A stretch of 64,000 bases of DNA from Solirubrobacter pauli. GTDB taxonomy: Bacteria > Actinomycetota > Thermoleophilia > Solirubrobacterales > Solirubrobacteraceae. The notes under the pieces are model-generated. The model saw only the letters and a program-made list of their open reading frames with translations. It was not told the origin of the DNA and made no database searches. Shown piece by piece: positions 43,821 to 52,200 of the stretch; position 1 is the first letter of the stretch, and each line of letters begins with the position of its first letter. The stretch lies in assembly GCF_003633755.1 (NCBI RefSeq), contig NZ_RBIL01000002.1, positions 434,001 to 498,000 on the forward strand. Direction: 5' to 3'. A program made the position numbers and the translations under genes.

Positions 43821-44585
43821 ATGTCCGAACGTTTCGCAGGCAAAGTCATCCTCGTCACCGGCGCCACCTCCGGGATCGGGCGCGCGGTCGCCGACCGGGT
43901 CGCGGAGGAGGGCGCCACCGTCGTGCTCGCCGCTCGCGGCCACGAGGCAGGCGCGGCGGCCGCCGCCGAGCTGCGCGCCGCCGGCGCCGACGCGCACTTC
44001 ATCGCCACCGACGTCACTGTCGAGTCCGAGGTCGCCGCGCTCGTCCGGTCGATCCTGGATCGCCACGGACGCCTCGACGGCGCGTTCAACAACGTGGGCG
44101 CCGCCACCGCGATCGCGCCGCTCGCCGAGATCGAGCCGGGCGCCTGGCGCGCGGAGATCGCGCTCAACCTCGACAGCGTCTTCTTCTCCCTCAAGCACCA
44201 GCTGCCGGTGCTGCAGGCCGCCGGGCGCGGCGCGATCGTCAACAACGCCTCCAGCGCGGGCGTCACCGGCGCCGCAGGCCTTGGCTCGTACAGCGCCGCC
44301 AAGCACGGCGTCGTCGGGCTCACCCGCTCGGCGGCGCTGGAGGCCGCGCCGAGCGGCGTGCGGGTCAACGCCCTCGTCACCGGCGGCGTCGACACGCCGC
44401 TGCTGCGCCGCAACATGGGCTCCACGCCGGACGAGGCGATGCGCGCCGCGAAGGCCCTGCACCCGGTCGGCCGGATCGGCGAGCCGGACGAGATCGCGGC
44501 CTTCACCGCGTTCCTGTTGAGCGACGAGGCCCCGTTCATCACCGGGGCCGCGCTCGCCATCGACGGCGGTCTGACCGCCCAGTAG
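43821..44585 (+). CDS. Short-chain dehydrogenase/reductase (SDR)
   Basis: The 254-residue classical SDR has the cofactor motif VTGATSGIGRAV (about 12-23), NNVGAA, the catalytic Ser in NNASSAGVTG (about 136-145) and YSAAK (about 154-158), and a C-terminal GAALAIDGGLTAQ. NAD(P)-dependent oxidation/reduction is expected; the substrate is unknown. The ATG at 43821 follows GGAG with 6 nt spacing. Position divergent from HxlR suggests induction by a reactive carbonyl or quinone-like compound. Confidence 0.9.
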   Translation: MSERFAGKVILVTGATSGIGRAVADRVAEEGATVVLAARGHEAGAAAAAELRAAGADAHFIATDVTVESEVAALVRSILDRHGRLDGAFNNVGAATAIAPLAEIEPGAWRAEIALNLDSVFFSLKHQLPVLQAAGRGAIVNNASSAGVTGAAGLGSYSAAKHGVVGLTRSAALEAAPSGVRVNALVTGGVDTPLLRRNMGSTPDEAMRAAKALHPVGRIGEPDEIAAFTAFLLSDEAPFITGAALAIDGGLTAQ

Positions 44586-44591
44586 GGACAC

Positions 44592-44711
44592 GCGGTGCAT
44601 CCGCTCGCCGTGCAGGGTCGTCACCACGAGCAACGTTCACTTGTCGCCGATCCGGTCCAGGATGCCGCGGATCGCACGGCCGCCGTCGGCCAGGCAGATG
44701 CAGCCGATCAT
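44592..44711 (-). pseudogene. Relic of a second HxlR-type regulator
   Basis: The short leftward reading frame between the SDR and metallo-hydrolase genes reads RGILDRIGDK, then TGA where the family has a Trp codon (TGG), then continues in the same frame as TLLVVTTLHGERMHRV. This matches the DRIGDKW-(T/S)LLVV core of HxlR proteins, including the intact gene at 43319-43678. Nothing recognisable precedes or follows, so it appears to be a decayed fragment. The short length limits confidence. Confidence 0.5.
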
Positions 44712-44771
44712 GGCCCGGGCCGGCACGAGCGTGCCGATGCCGATGGTCCGGCTGATCGTCCCGCCTTGACG

Positions 44772-44800
44772 TTGCGCTGTCGCGGCTCGTCGCCTAGTCT
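44772..44800 (+). promoter_or_regulatory. Predicted promoter of the metallo-hydrolase/LuxR operon
   Basis: TTGCGC (44772-44777) and TAGTCT (44795-44800) are separated by 17 bp. The -10 ends 11 nt before the ATG at 44812, giving a leader of only a few nucleotides and no Shine-Dalgarno. Confidence 0.5.
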
Positions 44801-44811
44801 CGCGCCCCAAC

Positions 44812-45612
44812 ATGAGCCACGTGGCCCGCATGGACCTCGGCGGCGTGTCGGTGGACGTGATCTGCGACGCGGTGGCCGACCACCCGCGCCCGCTGGCGGA
44901 CGCGTTCCCGGGCGCGCCCGCGGCGGGCTGGGAGGCGGTCCGGGAGCAGTTCCCGCAGACCGTCGGCGCCGACGGGCGCTGGCGCTTCGGGACGCACGTC
45001 CTGCTCGTCCGGACGGACGCCGCGTGCGTGCTCGTCGACGCGGGTGTCGGACCCGCCGGCTCGGCCGCCGCCGGCTGGTTGCAGGTCGCCGGGACGCTCG
45101 ACGAGGACCTGGGCGCGCTCGGGCTCACGCCTGAGGACGTCGACCTCGTGGTGCTCACCCACCTGCACCAGGACCACGTCGGTTGGCTGGTGGCGCCCGG
45201 GACGGGCCGCCCGCGGTTCGCGCGTGCGCGGCACGTGGTGAGCGGCGCGGAGTGGGCGTCCGTCCAGGGGGACGCGCGGCCGGCGCATGTGCGGGACACG
45301 CTCGGCCCGGTCGAGGCCGCGGGGCAGCTCGACGTCGACGGCAGCCTGGTCGCCGGGATGCGACTGCTGCCCCTGCCCGGCCACACGCCCGGACACGCGG
45401 GCGTGCTGGTCGAGGGCGACCAGCGGCGGCTGCTGTTCGGCGGGGACGCGTTCAACCACCCGCTACAGCTCGCCGATCCCGGCGTGCCGTCGCTGGCGGA
45501 CCGCGACCGCGCGCAGGCGATCGCCACACGGCGGGAGCTGCTCGCGCGCGCGGAGTCGCTCACCGTGCTGGGCGCGCACCTGCCCGGTGCGTTCTGGCCG
45601 GGGCACGGATGA
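44812..45612 (+). CDS. Metallo-beta-lactamase-fold metallohydrolase
   Basis: The 266-residue protein has the metal-binding THLHQDHVGW motif (about 120), GHTPGHAGVLV (about 183-193) with the next His, FGGDAF with the bridging Asp, and a late GAHLPG His. This is the quorum-quenching lactonase/glyoxalase-II-like subgroup. The substrate is unknown. It is coupled by ATGA to the LuxR/MalT-type regulator, implying that the regulator controls or senses something linked to its product. Confidence 0.87.
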   Translation: MSHVARMDLGGVSVDVICDAVADHPRPLADAFPGAPAAGWEAVREQFPQTVGADGRWRFGTHVLLVRTDAACVLVDAGVGPAGSAAAGWLQVAGTLDEDLGALGLTPEDVDLVVLTHLHQDHVGWLVAPGTGRPRFARARHVVSGAEWASVQGDARPAHVRDTLGPVEAAGQLDVDGSLVAGMRLLPLPGHTPGHAGVLVEGDQRRLLFGGDAFNHPLQLADPGVPSLADRDRAQAIATRRELLARAESLTVLGAHLPGAFWPGHG

Positions 45613-48209
45613 CGGCGGCGCTCGACGAGCGGCGCCCGCTGATCGCGCGACCGGCACTCGTCCAGCGGCTGACGACCCGGGCGACCCCGGTCACCCTCGT
45701 CGCGGCGCCCGCCGGCAGCGGCAAGACCGTGCTGCTGCGCTCGTGGCTGCGCGAGGTGGAGCGAGCGGCCTGGGTGTCCGTCGATCGCGACGAGCGCGAC
45801 CCGCAACGCTTCTGGGTGGCGGTGCACGACGCCGTGCTGCGCGCCGCCGGGGGACGGGTGGAGCCGCTCACGCCGATGCCCGGGCTTGACCTCGGCGGGG
45901 TGGTGCAGCGCCTGATCAGCGAGCTCGACGGGGCCGACGACCCCGTCTGGCTCGTGATCGACGACCTGCACGAGCTCCGCTCCGAGCAGGCCCTGGCAGA
46001 GCTGGAGACGCTGCTCACGCAACGGCCGCCCGGGCTGCGGGTCGTGCTCGCGACCCGGAGCGACCCGGAGCTCGGCCTCCACCGGCTGCGGCTCGCCGGC
46101 GAGCTCACGGAGATACGCGAACCCGACCTGCGCTTCACCCGTGCGCAGGCTGGGGAGCTGCTGGCCGCCTCCGGCGTGGAGCTGTCGGAGGCCGGCCTGG
46201 ACCGCTTGCACGACCGCACCGAGGGCTGGGCCGCCGGGCTGCGCCTCGCCGCGCTCGCGCTCGTAGACCACCCGCGGCCTGAGCGGTTCGTCGAGGAGTT
46301 CTCCGGCAGCGAGCGGACGATCGCCGCCTACCTGGTCGCCGAGGTGCTGGAACGCCAGACCGACGCGGTCCGGCGGCTGCTGCTGCGGACCTCGATCCTG
46401 GACCGCGTCACCGGCCCGCTGGCCGACGCGCTGACCGGCGCCGCCGGGGCGGAGGCGACGTTGCAGCGGCTCGAGGCCGCGAACGCATTCGTGACCGCGC
46501 TCGACGCCGGGCGCACGACCTTCCGCTACCACCACCTGCTCGCGGACCTGCTGCGCCTGGAGCTGCGGCGCACCGAGCCGGAGGCCGTCGTCGAGCTGCA
46601 CCGCGCCGCGGCGCGCTGGCACGAGGCCGAGGGCGACGTGCTCGACGCGGTGCGTCACGCGCAGGCCGCGCAGGACTGGCGCCAGGCGGCCCGGCTGCTC
46701 TCCGATCACAGCGTCAGCCTGGTGCTCAACGGCCGCTTCCGAACCGTGCACGCCCTGCTGAAGGCGTTCCCGGAGTCCGCGGCGGTGGACCCCGATCTGC
46801 TCACGTTGCGCGCCGCCGACCAGCTCAGCTACGGCGCGCTCGACGACGCCGAGGCCTACATCGGGCTCGCGAGCCGCCACGCCGGCGCGGTCCCGCTGCA
46901 GCGCCGCCGCCGGTTCGAGGTCACGCTCGGGCTCGTCCGGCTCGCGCTCGCGCGCCGGCGGGGTGACGTCGGGTCGGTCGCCGCGGAGGTCGAGGCGCTG
47001 CTCGCCCCGGCGACGGTGGAGTCGGCGGGCGAGGTGGTCCTGGGCACCGACGCCCGCACGCTCGCGCTGCTCAGCCTCGGCAGCCTCGAGCAGTGGTCGG
47101 CGCGCAGCGAGCAGGCGGAGCGCCTGTTCGAGCAGGCGCTCGACCTGGCACGGCACGGCGGACGTCCGTACCTGGAGGTCGAGGCGCTCGGCCACCTCGC
47201 GCTGGTCGACGCGCAACGCCGGTCCTTCGGCCAGGCGCGGACTCGGTCGCTGGAGGCGCTGACGATCGCCGAGGCGCACGGCTGGGGCGCGGGGCTCGTC
47301 GCCGCGGTCCCGCTGGCGATGGTCGCGTCGGTCGACGTCTGGCAGGGCCGCTTCCGGGAAGCCGCGGCGTGGCTGGACCGCGCGGAGGCCGCCGCCCTGT
47401 CCACCGACCTGGACCCGGCATTGCAGGTCAGCGTGCGGCTGGTCCGCGGCCGCTGGCTGGTCGGCGTCGGCCGGCTGGAGGACGCACTCGCGGCGTTCCG
47501 CGTCGCCGAGCGGGTGGAGGCGGCGCTCGGGATGCGGCACGCGCTGACCGTGGCGATCCAGCTGTGCCTCGTGCTCACGCAGCTGCGGCTCGGTGACACC
47601 GCCGCGGCGCGCGCGACCATGGCCGCCGTCCCCCCGGCCGACCGCGCGTGGGGTGAGATGCGGACCGCGGCGGCCGCGGTCCACCTGGCGGACGGAGATC
47701 CCGCGGCCGCGATCGACGCGCTGCGGCCGGTCCTGGGCGGGTCGGTGCCGGTGCTGCGGGACGTCTACGTCGTCCTGGCCGTCCTCGTGGACGCGCTGGC
47801 GCGGGACGCGCTCGGGGACGCGCGTGCCGCGGAAGCCGGCATCGAGCGCGCGCTCGCGATCGCCGAGCCGGACGCCTTGCTGTGGCCGTTCGTGATGCTC
47901 GCGCCGACGCCGCTGCTCGAACGCCACCCGCGGCACCGGACGGCGCACGGGGCGCTGCTGCAGCAGATCCTGCTCGTGGTCGGCGGCGACGAGGCGCGCG
48001 GCCCGGCCGAGGAGCTGAGCGCGGCCGAGCTGCGGGTCCTGCGCTATCTGCCCAGCAACCTGACGGCGCCGGAGATCGGCCACGAGCTCGTGCTGTCGAC
48101 GAGCACCGTCAAGACGCACATGCGGCACATCTACGCCAAGCTCGGCGCGCACCGGCGCAGCGAGGCGGTCGCGCGCGGGCGCGCGCTGGGGTTGCTCGCG
48201 CCGCGCTGA
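45609..48209 (+). CDS. LuxR-family regulator of the MalT/LAL type with P-loop STAND ATPase
   Basis: The 866-residue protein has Walker A APAGSGKT (33-40), Walker B WLVIDDLHEL (about 116-125), an ATRSDPEL sensor segment, a long alpha-helical TPR-like middle (about 380-780) and a C-terminal LuxR helix-turn-helix (LSAAELRVLRYLPSNLTAPE to STSTVKTHMRHIYAKLG, about 800-845). These ATPases are ligand-activated transcriptional activators. The recognition helix departs from the usual LPxxLSxxEIAxxLxVSxxTVKTH mainly in detail. The ATG overlaps the hydrolase TGA. A longer open frame upstream runs inside the hydrolase gene and was rejected. Confidence 0.9.
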   Translation: MTAALDERRPLIARPALVQRLTTRATPVTLVAAPAGSGKTVLLRSWLREVERAAWVSVDRDERDPQRFWVAVHDAVLRAAGGRVEPLTPMPGLDLGGVVQRLISELDGADDPVWLVIDDLHELRSEQALAELETLLTQRPPGLRVVLATRSDPELGLHRLRLAGELTEIREPDLRFTRAQAGELLAASGVELSEAGLDRLHDRTEGWAAGLRLAALALVDHPRPERFVEEFSGSERTIAAYLVAEVLERQTDAVRRLLLRTSILDRVTGPLADALTGAAGAEATLQRLEAANAFVTALDAGRTTFRYHHLLADLLRLELRRTEPEAVVELHRAAARWHEAEGDVLDAVRHAQAAQDWRQAARLLSDHSVSLVLNGRFRTVHALLKAFPESAAVDPDLLTLRAADQLSYGALDDAEAYIGLASRHAGAVPLQRRRRFEVTLGLVRLALARRRGDVGSVAAEVEALLAPATVESAGEVVLGTDARTLALLSLGSLEQWSARSEQAERLFEQALDLARHGGRPYLEVEALGHLALVDAQRRSFGQARTRSLEALTIAEAHGWGAGLVAAVPLAMVASVDVWQGRFREAAAWLDRAEAAALSTDLDPALQVSVRLVRGRWLVGVGRLEDALAAFRVAERVEAALGMRHALTVAIQLCLVLTQLRLGDTAAARATMAAVPPADRAWGEMRTAAAAVHLADGDPAAAIDALRPVLGGSVPVLRDVYVVLAVLVDALARDALGDARAAEAGIERALAIAEPDALLWPFVMLAPTPLLERHPRHRTAHGALLQQILLVVGGDEARGPAEELSAAELRVLRYLPSNLTAPEIGHELVLSTSTVKTHMRHIYAKLGAHRRSEAVARGRALGLLAPR

Positions 48210-48263
48210 TTCCTACGAATCGTGTGACGACCGGTCATCCGCCACGCGGCGAGGCTCCCGGCC

Positions 48264-49283
48264 ATGCCTGAGCGAATGCACGCCGTAGTCGTCGCCGAGC
48301 CGGACGCCGAGTGGCGCCTGGAGGAACGCGACCGCCCCGCCGTCGGCCCCGACGAGGTCCTGGTCCGCATCCGCGCCTGCGGGATCTGCGGCACCGACCT
48401 CTGGCTGGCGCAGAACAAGCTGTCGTTCCGCCCCTTCCCGCTCGTGCTCGGCCACGAGGGGGTGGGGGAGGTGGTCGCGGTCGGCGAGGCGGTCACCAAG
48501 CGCAAGGTCGGCGACCGCGTCGGCGTCTTCATGATGCAGAAGGCGTGCGGCGTCTGCGACTTCTGCCACGAGGAGCACACCAACAGCTTCGTCACGGCCG
48601 CGAACTGCGACAACCCGACGCTCACGGGCGTCAACGTCGACGGCGCGCACGCCGAGTACGTGGCGGTCGACGTCGGCGGCACCGTGCTCCTGCCGGACGC
48701 GGTGTCCTACGAGCTGGCCGCGCCGACGCTGTGCGCGGGGTACACGGTGTGGGCGGCGCTGCGCCGTGCCGACGCCAAGCCCGGAGCGCGGATCGCGGTC
48801 GTGGGGATCGGCGGGCTCGGACACCTCGCCATCCAGTACGCGAAGGCCGCGGGCTACCACGTGACCGCGGTGACCCGCAACCCGGACAAGCGCGACGCCG
48901 CCTCGGAGCTGGGCGCCGATCTCGTCGTCACGGACGGGCAGGCCCTCAAGGACGCGGGCGGCGCGGACGTGCTGATGCACACCAGCAGCAACCACGCCGC
49001 GGCCGTGGACGCCCTCACCGGCCTGCGCCCGTGGGGCAAGCTCGTCATGAACGGGATCGCGTTCGACGACATGGCCCTGCCCGCGCTCGCGCTCGTCTCC
49101 AACAGCCATCAGGTCGTCGGCTCGGCGCACAACGGGATCGAGTACCTCGTCGAGGCGCTCGACTTCGTCGCGCGCGGCGCCGTCAGCCCGTGGGTCGAGG
49201 TGTTCCCGTCCGACCGCGTGCAGGCGGCCTACGAGAAGGTCGTCGCCGGCGACGTGCGCTTCAAGGCGGTCGTGACGTACTGA
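48264..49283 (+). CDS. Zinc-dependent alcohol dehydrogenase
   Basis: The 339-residue medium-chain dehydrogenase has the catalytic-zinc region ACGICGTDLW (about 38-47) and GHEGVGEVVAVG (about 63-74). A Cys-rich structural-zinc loop follows (about 92-115: CGVCDFCHEEH with a further Cys). The cofactor motif is VVGIGGLGHLAIQYAK (about 179-194). It resembles the AdhA/CAD-like group acting on primary alcohols or aldehydes. It follows the LuxR-type gene by 54 nt in the same direction and may be its target. Confidence 0.9.
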   Translation: MPERMHAVVVAEPDAEWRLEERDRPAVGPDEVLVRIRACGICGTDLWLAQNKLSFRPFPLVLGHEGVGEVVAVGEAVTKRKVGDRVGVFMMQKACGVCDFCHEEHTNSFVTAANCDNPTLTGVNVDGAHAEYVAVDVGGTVLLPDAVSYELAAPTLCAGYTVWAALRRADAKPGARIAVVGIGGLGHLAIQYAKAAGYHVTAVTRNPDKRDAASELGADLVVTDGQALKDAGGADVLMHTSSNHAAAVDALTGLRPWGKLVMNGIAFDDMALPALALVSNSHQVVGSAHNGIEYLVEALDFVARGAVSPWVEVFPSDRVQAAYEKVVAGDVRFKAVVTY

Positions 49284-49284
49284 G

Positions 49285-49986
49285 TCAGTTGAGGCCGGCG
49301 CGCAGGGCGACGAGCTCGGCCCGCACGCGAGCCAGCTCGTCCTCGCCCGCGGGGAGCGCGAGCCGCAGCTCGGCGGCGCGGAGCGCGCGCGTGAGGTCTC
49401 CACGGCGCTGGAACGCGGGGACGAGGTTGTTGAGCATCCGCATCGCCGTCTGCTGCGGCGTCCACGGGCGGACGAACGCCCACGGCACGTCGCCGGCGAG
49501 CGGGAGCCCGCCGGCGAACGGGTCGAGCAGCAGCGGCTCGGCGCCGCCGAAGTGCCCGACGACGTAGTGGCCTGGCAGCCCGACGCCGGCGAGGGGGACG
49601 CCGGCGCGCCGGGCGACTTCGACGTAGACGGTCGACAGCAGGATCGGGAGCCCGCGCCGGCGCTCGAGCACGCGGTCGAGCAACGAGTTCTCGGGCCGGT
49701 CGTACTGCTCGGTGTCCCCGTGGAACCCGTGCCGCGTGCCGAGCACGTGCGTGAGCGCGCTCGCCTCCGCCTGTGGTGTGCGGTCCGCGCCGCCCAGCGC
49801 GCGGGCGACCTCCTCGCCGAGGGCGTCGAGCGTGGCCAGCGCGCCCTCCACGTCCACCGGCCGCAGCGCGGCGGCCAAGGCGAGCGCCAGCCGGTCCAGC
49901 ATCGGGTCCGTGGACGCCGCGAGGTCCTCGAAGCGAGGCAGGTCCATGCCCTGGAGTCTGCCCAGCGACGGCGCGTTCGTCGTCAC
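49285..49986 (-). CDS. SirB1-family transglutaminase-like protein
   Basis: The 233-residue protein shows the SirB1 pattern: ENSLLDRVLERRRGLPILLS (about 99-118), VYVEVARRAGVPLAGVGLPG (about 120-139) then HYVV, a DPFAGG segment and a C-terminal TPR-like RMLNNLVPAFQRRGD stretch. The catalytic Cys of true transglutaminases is replaced in this region by Leu/Ile, so enzymatic activity is doubtful. The GTG at 49986 overlaps the flgB stop (GTGA); an ATG at 49947 is an alternative. Confidence 0.8.
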   Translation of the reverse strand: MTTNAPSLGRLQGMDLPRFEDLAASTDPMLDRLALALAAALRPVDVEGALATLDALGEEVARALGGADRTPQAEASALTHVLGTRHGFHGDTEQYDRPENSLLDRVLERRRGLPILLSTVYVEVARRAGVPLAGVGLPGHYVVGHFGGAEPLLLDPFAGGLPLAGDVPWAFVRPWTPQQTAMRMLNNLVPAFQRRGDLTRALRAAELRLALPAGEDELARVRAELVALRAGLN

Positions 49987-50339
49987 GCGACGCCGAGCGC
50001 GGCCTTCACGGCGGCCCCGCGCGCCTCCTTGACCGCGACCAGCGCCTGGTACTCGAGCCCGTTGGCGGCGAGCATCGCGGACTCGGCGTCGATGTCGACC
50101 GTGCTGCCGTCGGCGCGCACCGTTCCGGCCGTGGGGTCGCGCGTCGGGGTGAAGACGGTCTCCGACGGCTTGCGGCCGGCGCCGAGCGCGGCTTCGAGCG
50201 CGCTGTGGAAGTCGACATCCTGGCGCACGTAGCCGGGCGTGCTGGCGTTCGCGAGGTTCGCGGCGAGCGCCTGATGGCGCGCCTGCGCGCCGCGGAGGGC
50301 GGCCCCGAGGGCCTGCTGTGTCACGTCTGAGAGCTCCAC
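49983..50339 (-). CDS. flgB: Flagellar basal body rod protein FlgB
   Basis: The 118-residue protein carries the flagellar rod signature LAANLANASTPGYVRQDVDF (about 26-45) and a C-terminal segment SAMLAANGLEYQALVAV that matches the conserved rod-protein C-terminal helix. Length is slightly short for FlgB (about 130). Start is GTG at 50339, or GTG at 50324, which has GGAG 9 nt upstream. It is isolated: flgC and fliE, its normal neighbours, are not adjacent. Its stop is coupled to the SirB1-like gene. Confidence 0.8.
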   Translation of the reverse strand: MELSDVTQQALGAALRGAQARHQALAANLANASTPGYVRQDVDFHSALEAALGAGRKPSETVFTPTRDPTAGTVRADGSTVDIDAESAMLAANGLEYQALVAVKEARGAAVKAALGVA

Positions 50340-50386
50340 ACCTCCGGCTTCGGCGTTCGCCGGATGTGAGTTGAATGAGAATCCTC

Positions 50387-51382
50387 TTAGGCGGCCGCGA
50401 GCGTTCGGCGGAGCGCTTCGAGCCCGCTGTGGCGCGGGCTCCAGCCGAGCTCGCGCCGCGCCTTGCCGGTGTCCATGATCATCGGGCGGCTGAGGGCCTC
50501 GCTCCACTCGAGCGCGGGTGGGGCGAACGGCAGCCCCGCCAGCGCCCGTGCCCCGGCCTGCGTCACGCGGCGGGAGGCCGGCAACGGGGCGAGCCCGAGC
50601 TCCCGGGCCACGTCGCGCGCGCTGAGCACGCCGTCGCCGGCGACGTTGTACGCGCCGGGCGGCCCGGCTCCGAGGATGCTCAGCAGCAGCGCCTGCCCGA
50701 CGTCGTCCTCGTCCACGAACTGCACCGGCAGGTCGGGCACCGCCACCGGCACGGGCAGCGGGAGCCGCCGCACCAGCGTCCCCGCGCCGCGTACGAACGG
50801 CACGAGCGGCCTCGGCACGAGGTCCTTGGCGCCGATCGTGTGCGGCCCGAGCACGATCGGCGGGCGCAGGACGTACAGCTCGAGGTCCGGCCAGGCGGCC
50901 GCCTCGTCCGCCAGCCGGCGCTCGATCTCCGCCTTCTCCTGCGCGTAGAACAGGTGCGACGCGGGCCGCACCGGCCAGTCCTCGGTCAGCGGCTGCGGGT
51001 TGTCGGCGTGGAAGCCGTACGCCGCGACCGACGACGCGTACACGAACCGCCGCGCCCCGGCGGCGGCCGCCGCGCGGAACGCGTTCAGCGTCCCGTTCAC
51101 GTTGATCGCGCGGATCGTCGCGCGCGGCGCGGTGCCGGTGATCATGAACGCCAGGTGCACCACGACGTCGGCGCCGGCGAACGCCTCCTCGAGAGCGGAC
51201 CGGTCGCGGACGTCCCCCTGGCGGTACTCGAGCTTCGTCCAGCCGTGCTCGGCCGGGTCGAACGGCCGCCGCGCGATGCCCACGACGCGCTCCACCCGCG
51301 CGTTGAGCTCGAGCAAGGGGAGCAGGCCGAACCCGAACGTGCCGGTCGGACCGGTCACGGCGACCGTGAGGCGGGAAGACAT
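50387..51382 (-). CDS. NAD-dependent epimerase/dehydratase (extended SDR)
   Basis: The 331-residue protein has the N-terminal cofactor motif VTGPTGTFGFGLLPLL (about 9-24), GDVRD, the VVHLAF segment, VYASSVAAYG (about 114-123) and a catalytic YAQEK (about 147-151). It is of the UDP-sugar epimerase-like group; the substrate is unknown. It lies between flgB and the IclR gene, in the same direction as both, without obvious coupling. Confidence 0.85.
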   Translation of the reverse strand: MSSRLTVAVTGPTGTFGFGLLPLLELNARVERVVGIARRPFDPAEHGWTKLEYRQGDVRDRSALEEAFAGADVVVHLAFMITGTAPRATIRAINVNGTLNAFRAAAAAGARRFVYASSVAAYGFHADNPQPLTEDWPVRPASHLFYAQEKAEIERRLADEAAAWPDLELYVLRPPIVLGPHTIGAKDLVPRPLVPFVRGAGTLVRRLPLPVPVAVPDLPVQFVDEDDVGQALLLSILGAGPPGAYNVAGDGVLSARDVARELGLAPLPASRRVTQAGARALAGLPFAPPALEWSEALSRPMIMDTGKARRELGWSPRHSGLEALRRTLAAA

Positions 51383-51406
51383 CCCGGGGTACTACCCAGA
51401 CGTCGG

Positions 51407-52162
51407 CTACGCCTCGAGCGTCGCCGCGACCTGCTCGGCGTGCTCGCGCAGCAGGCCCGCGATGTCCGCCGTGTCGGCGTGCAGGATCCGGGTGGTCGGG
51501 CCGGAGACGCTGATCGCGGCGAGCGGCGCGCCCGAGCGGTTGAGGATCGGGGTCGCCACGCAGCCGACGCCGAGCTCGTGCTCCTCGTTGTCGGTGCTGT
51601 AGCCGCGGCGGCGGATCTTCGCGAGGTCGTCCTGCAGGGCGGTGAGCGTGGTGAGGGTGCGTGGGGTGGAGGCCGGGAGCTCCGAGCCGCCCAGCAGCGC
51701 CTCGACGTCGATCGGGTCGCGCCAGGCCAGCAGCGCCTTGCCCGCGCCCGACGTGTGGGCGGGGATCGCGTGGCCGATGTCGGTGAACAGGCGGACGCTG
51801 CGGGTGCCGGAGACGCTGTCGACGTAGACGACGTTGCGGCCTTCGAGCACGCACAGGTTGGTCGTCTCGCCCGTCTCGTCCTGGATCGCTTCCAGGTGCG
51901 GCCGCGCGGCGGTGCGCAGGCGCGCCATCCGGTCCGACAGCCCGCCCGTCAGCTGCAGCAGCTTGTAGCCCAGCAGGTAGCGGCCGGTGGCCGGGTTCTG
52001 GGCCGCGTAGCCGCGGTCGACGAGGGTGCCGAGCAGGCGGTGCGTCGTGCTCGGCACGAGCCCGGTCTGCGCCGCGAGCTCGGAGACGCCGAGCTCATCC
52101 GCGCCCGACAGCGCTTCGAGAAGATCAAGCGCCCGGTCCAGCGATTGCACGCGTTGCGCCAT
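51407..52162 (-). CDS. IclR family transcriptional regulator
   Basis: The 251-residue protein has the IclR winged helix (RALDLLEALSGADELGVSEL, LVPSTTHRLLGTLVDRGY; about 10-52) and the effector-binding domain (about 75-245) with HTSGAGKALLA and the GVGCVATPILNRSGAPLAAISVSGP motif. It follows the ureide genes in the same direction. A palindrome lies 22 bp upstream of its ATG. Regulation of allantoin use is inferred from position. Confidence 0.9.
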   Translation of the reverse strand: MAQRVQSLDRALDLLEALSGADELGVSELAAQTGLVPSTTHRLLGTLVDRGYAAQNPATGRYLLGYKLLQLTGGLSDRMARLRTAARPHLEAIQDETGETTNLCVLEGRNVVYVDSVSGTRSVRLFTDIGHAIPAHTSGAGKALLAWRDPIDVEALLGGSELPASTPRTLTTLTALQDDLAKIRRRGYSTDNEEHELGVGCVATPILNRSGAPLAAISVSGPTTRILHADTADIAGLLREHAEQVAATLEA

Positions 52163-52184
52163 GAAGGCGCAGCATACCGCTTGA

Positions 52185-52200
52185 CGGAACGTATGTTCCG
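52185..52200. promoter_or_regulatory. Candidate IclR operator
   Basis: CGGAAC-GTAT-GTTCCG is a palindrome with 6-bp arms between iclR and the DUF3830 gene. GGAAC/GTTCC half-sites resemble those bound by several IclR regulators. The site would lie upstream of the iclR ATG, suggesting autoregulation. Confidence 0.5.

Noticed and set aside
45183-45608. Upstream extension of the LuxR-type regulator frame
   Set aside because: It runs in another frame through the metallo-hydrolase gene, and the ATGA overlap at 45609 gives a clear start.
44637-48152. Leftward open frame of about 1170 codons opposite the LuxR regulator
   Set aside because: It is antisense to a gene with clear Walker and LuxR motifs. 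Only a short HxlR-like relic at its 3' end has independent support.
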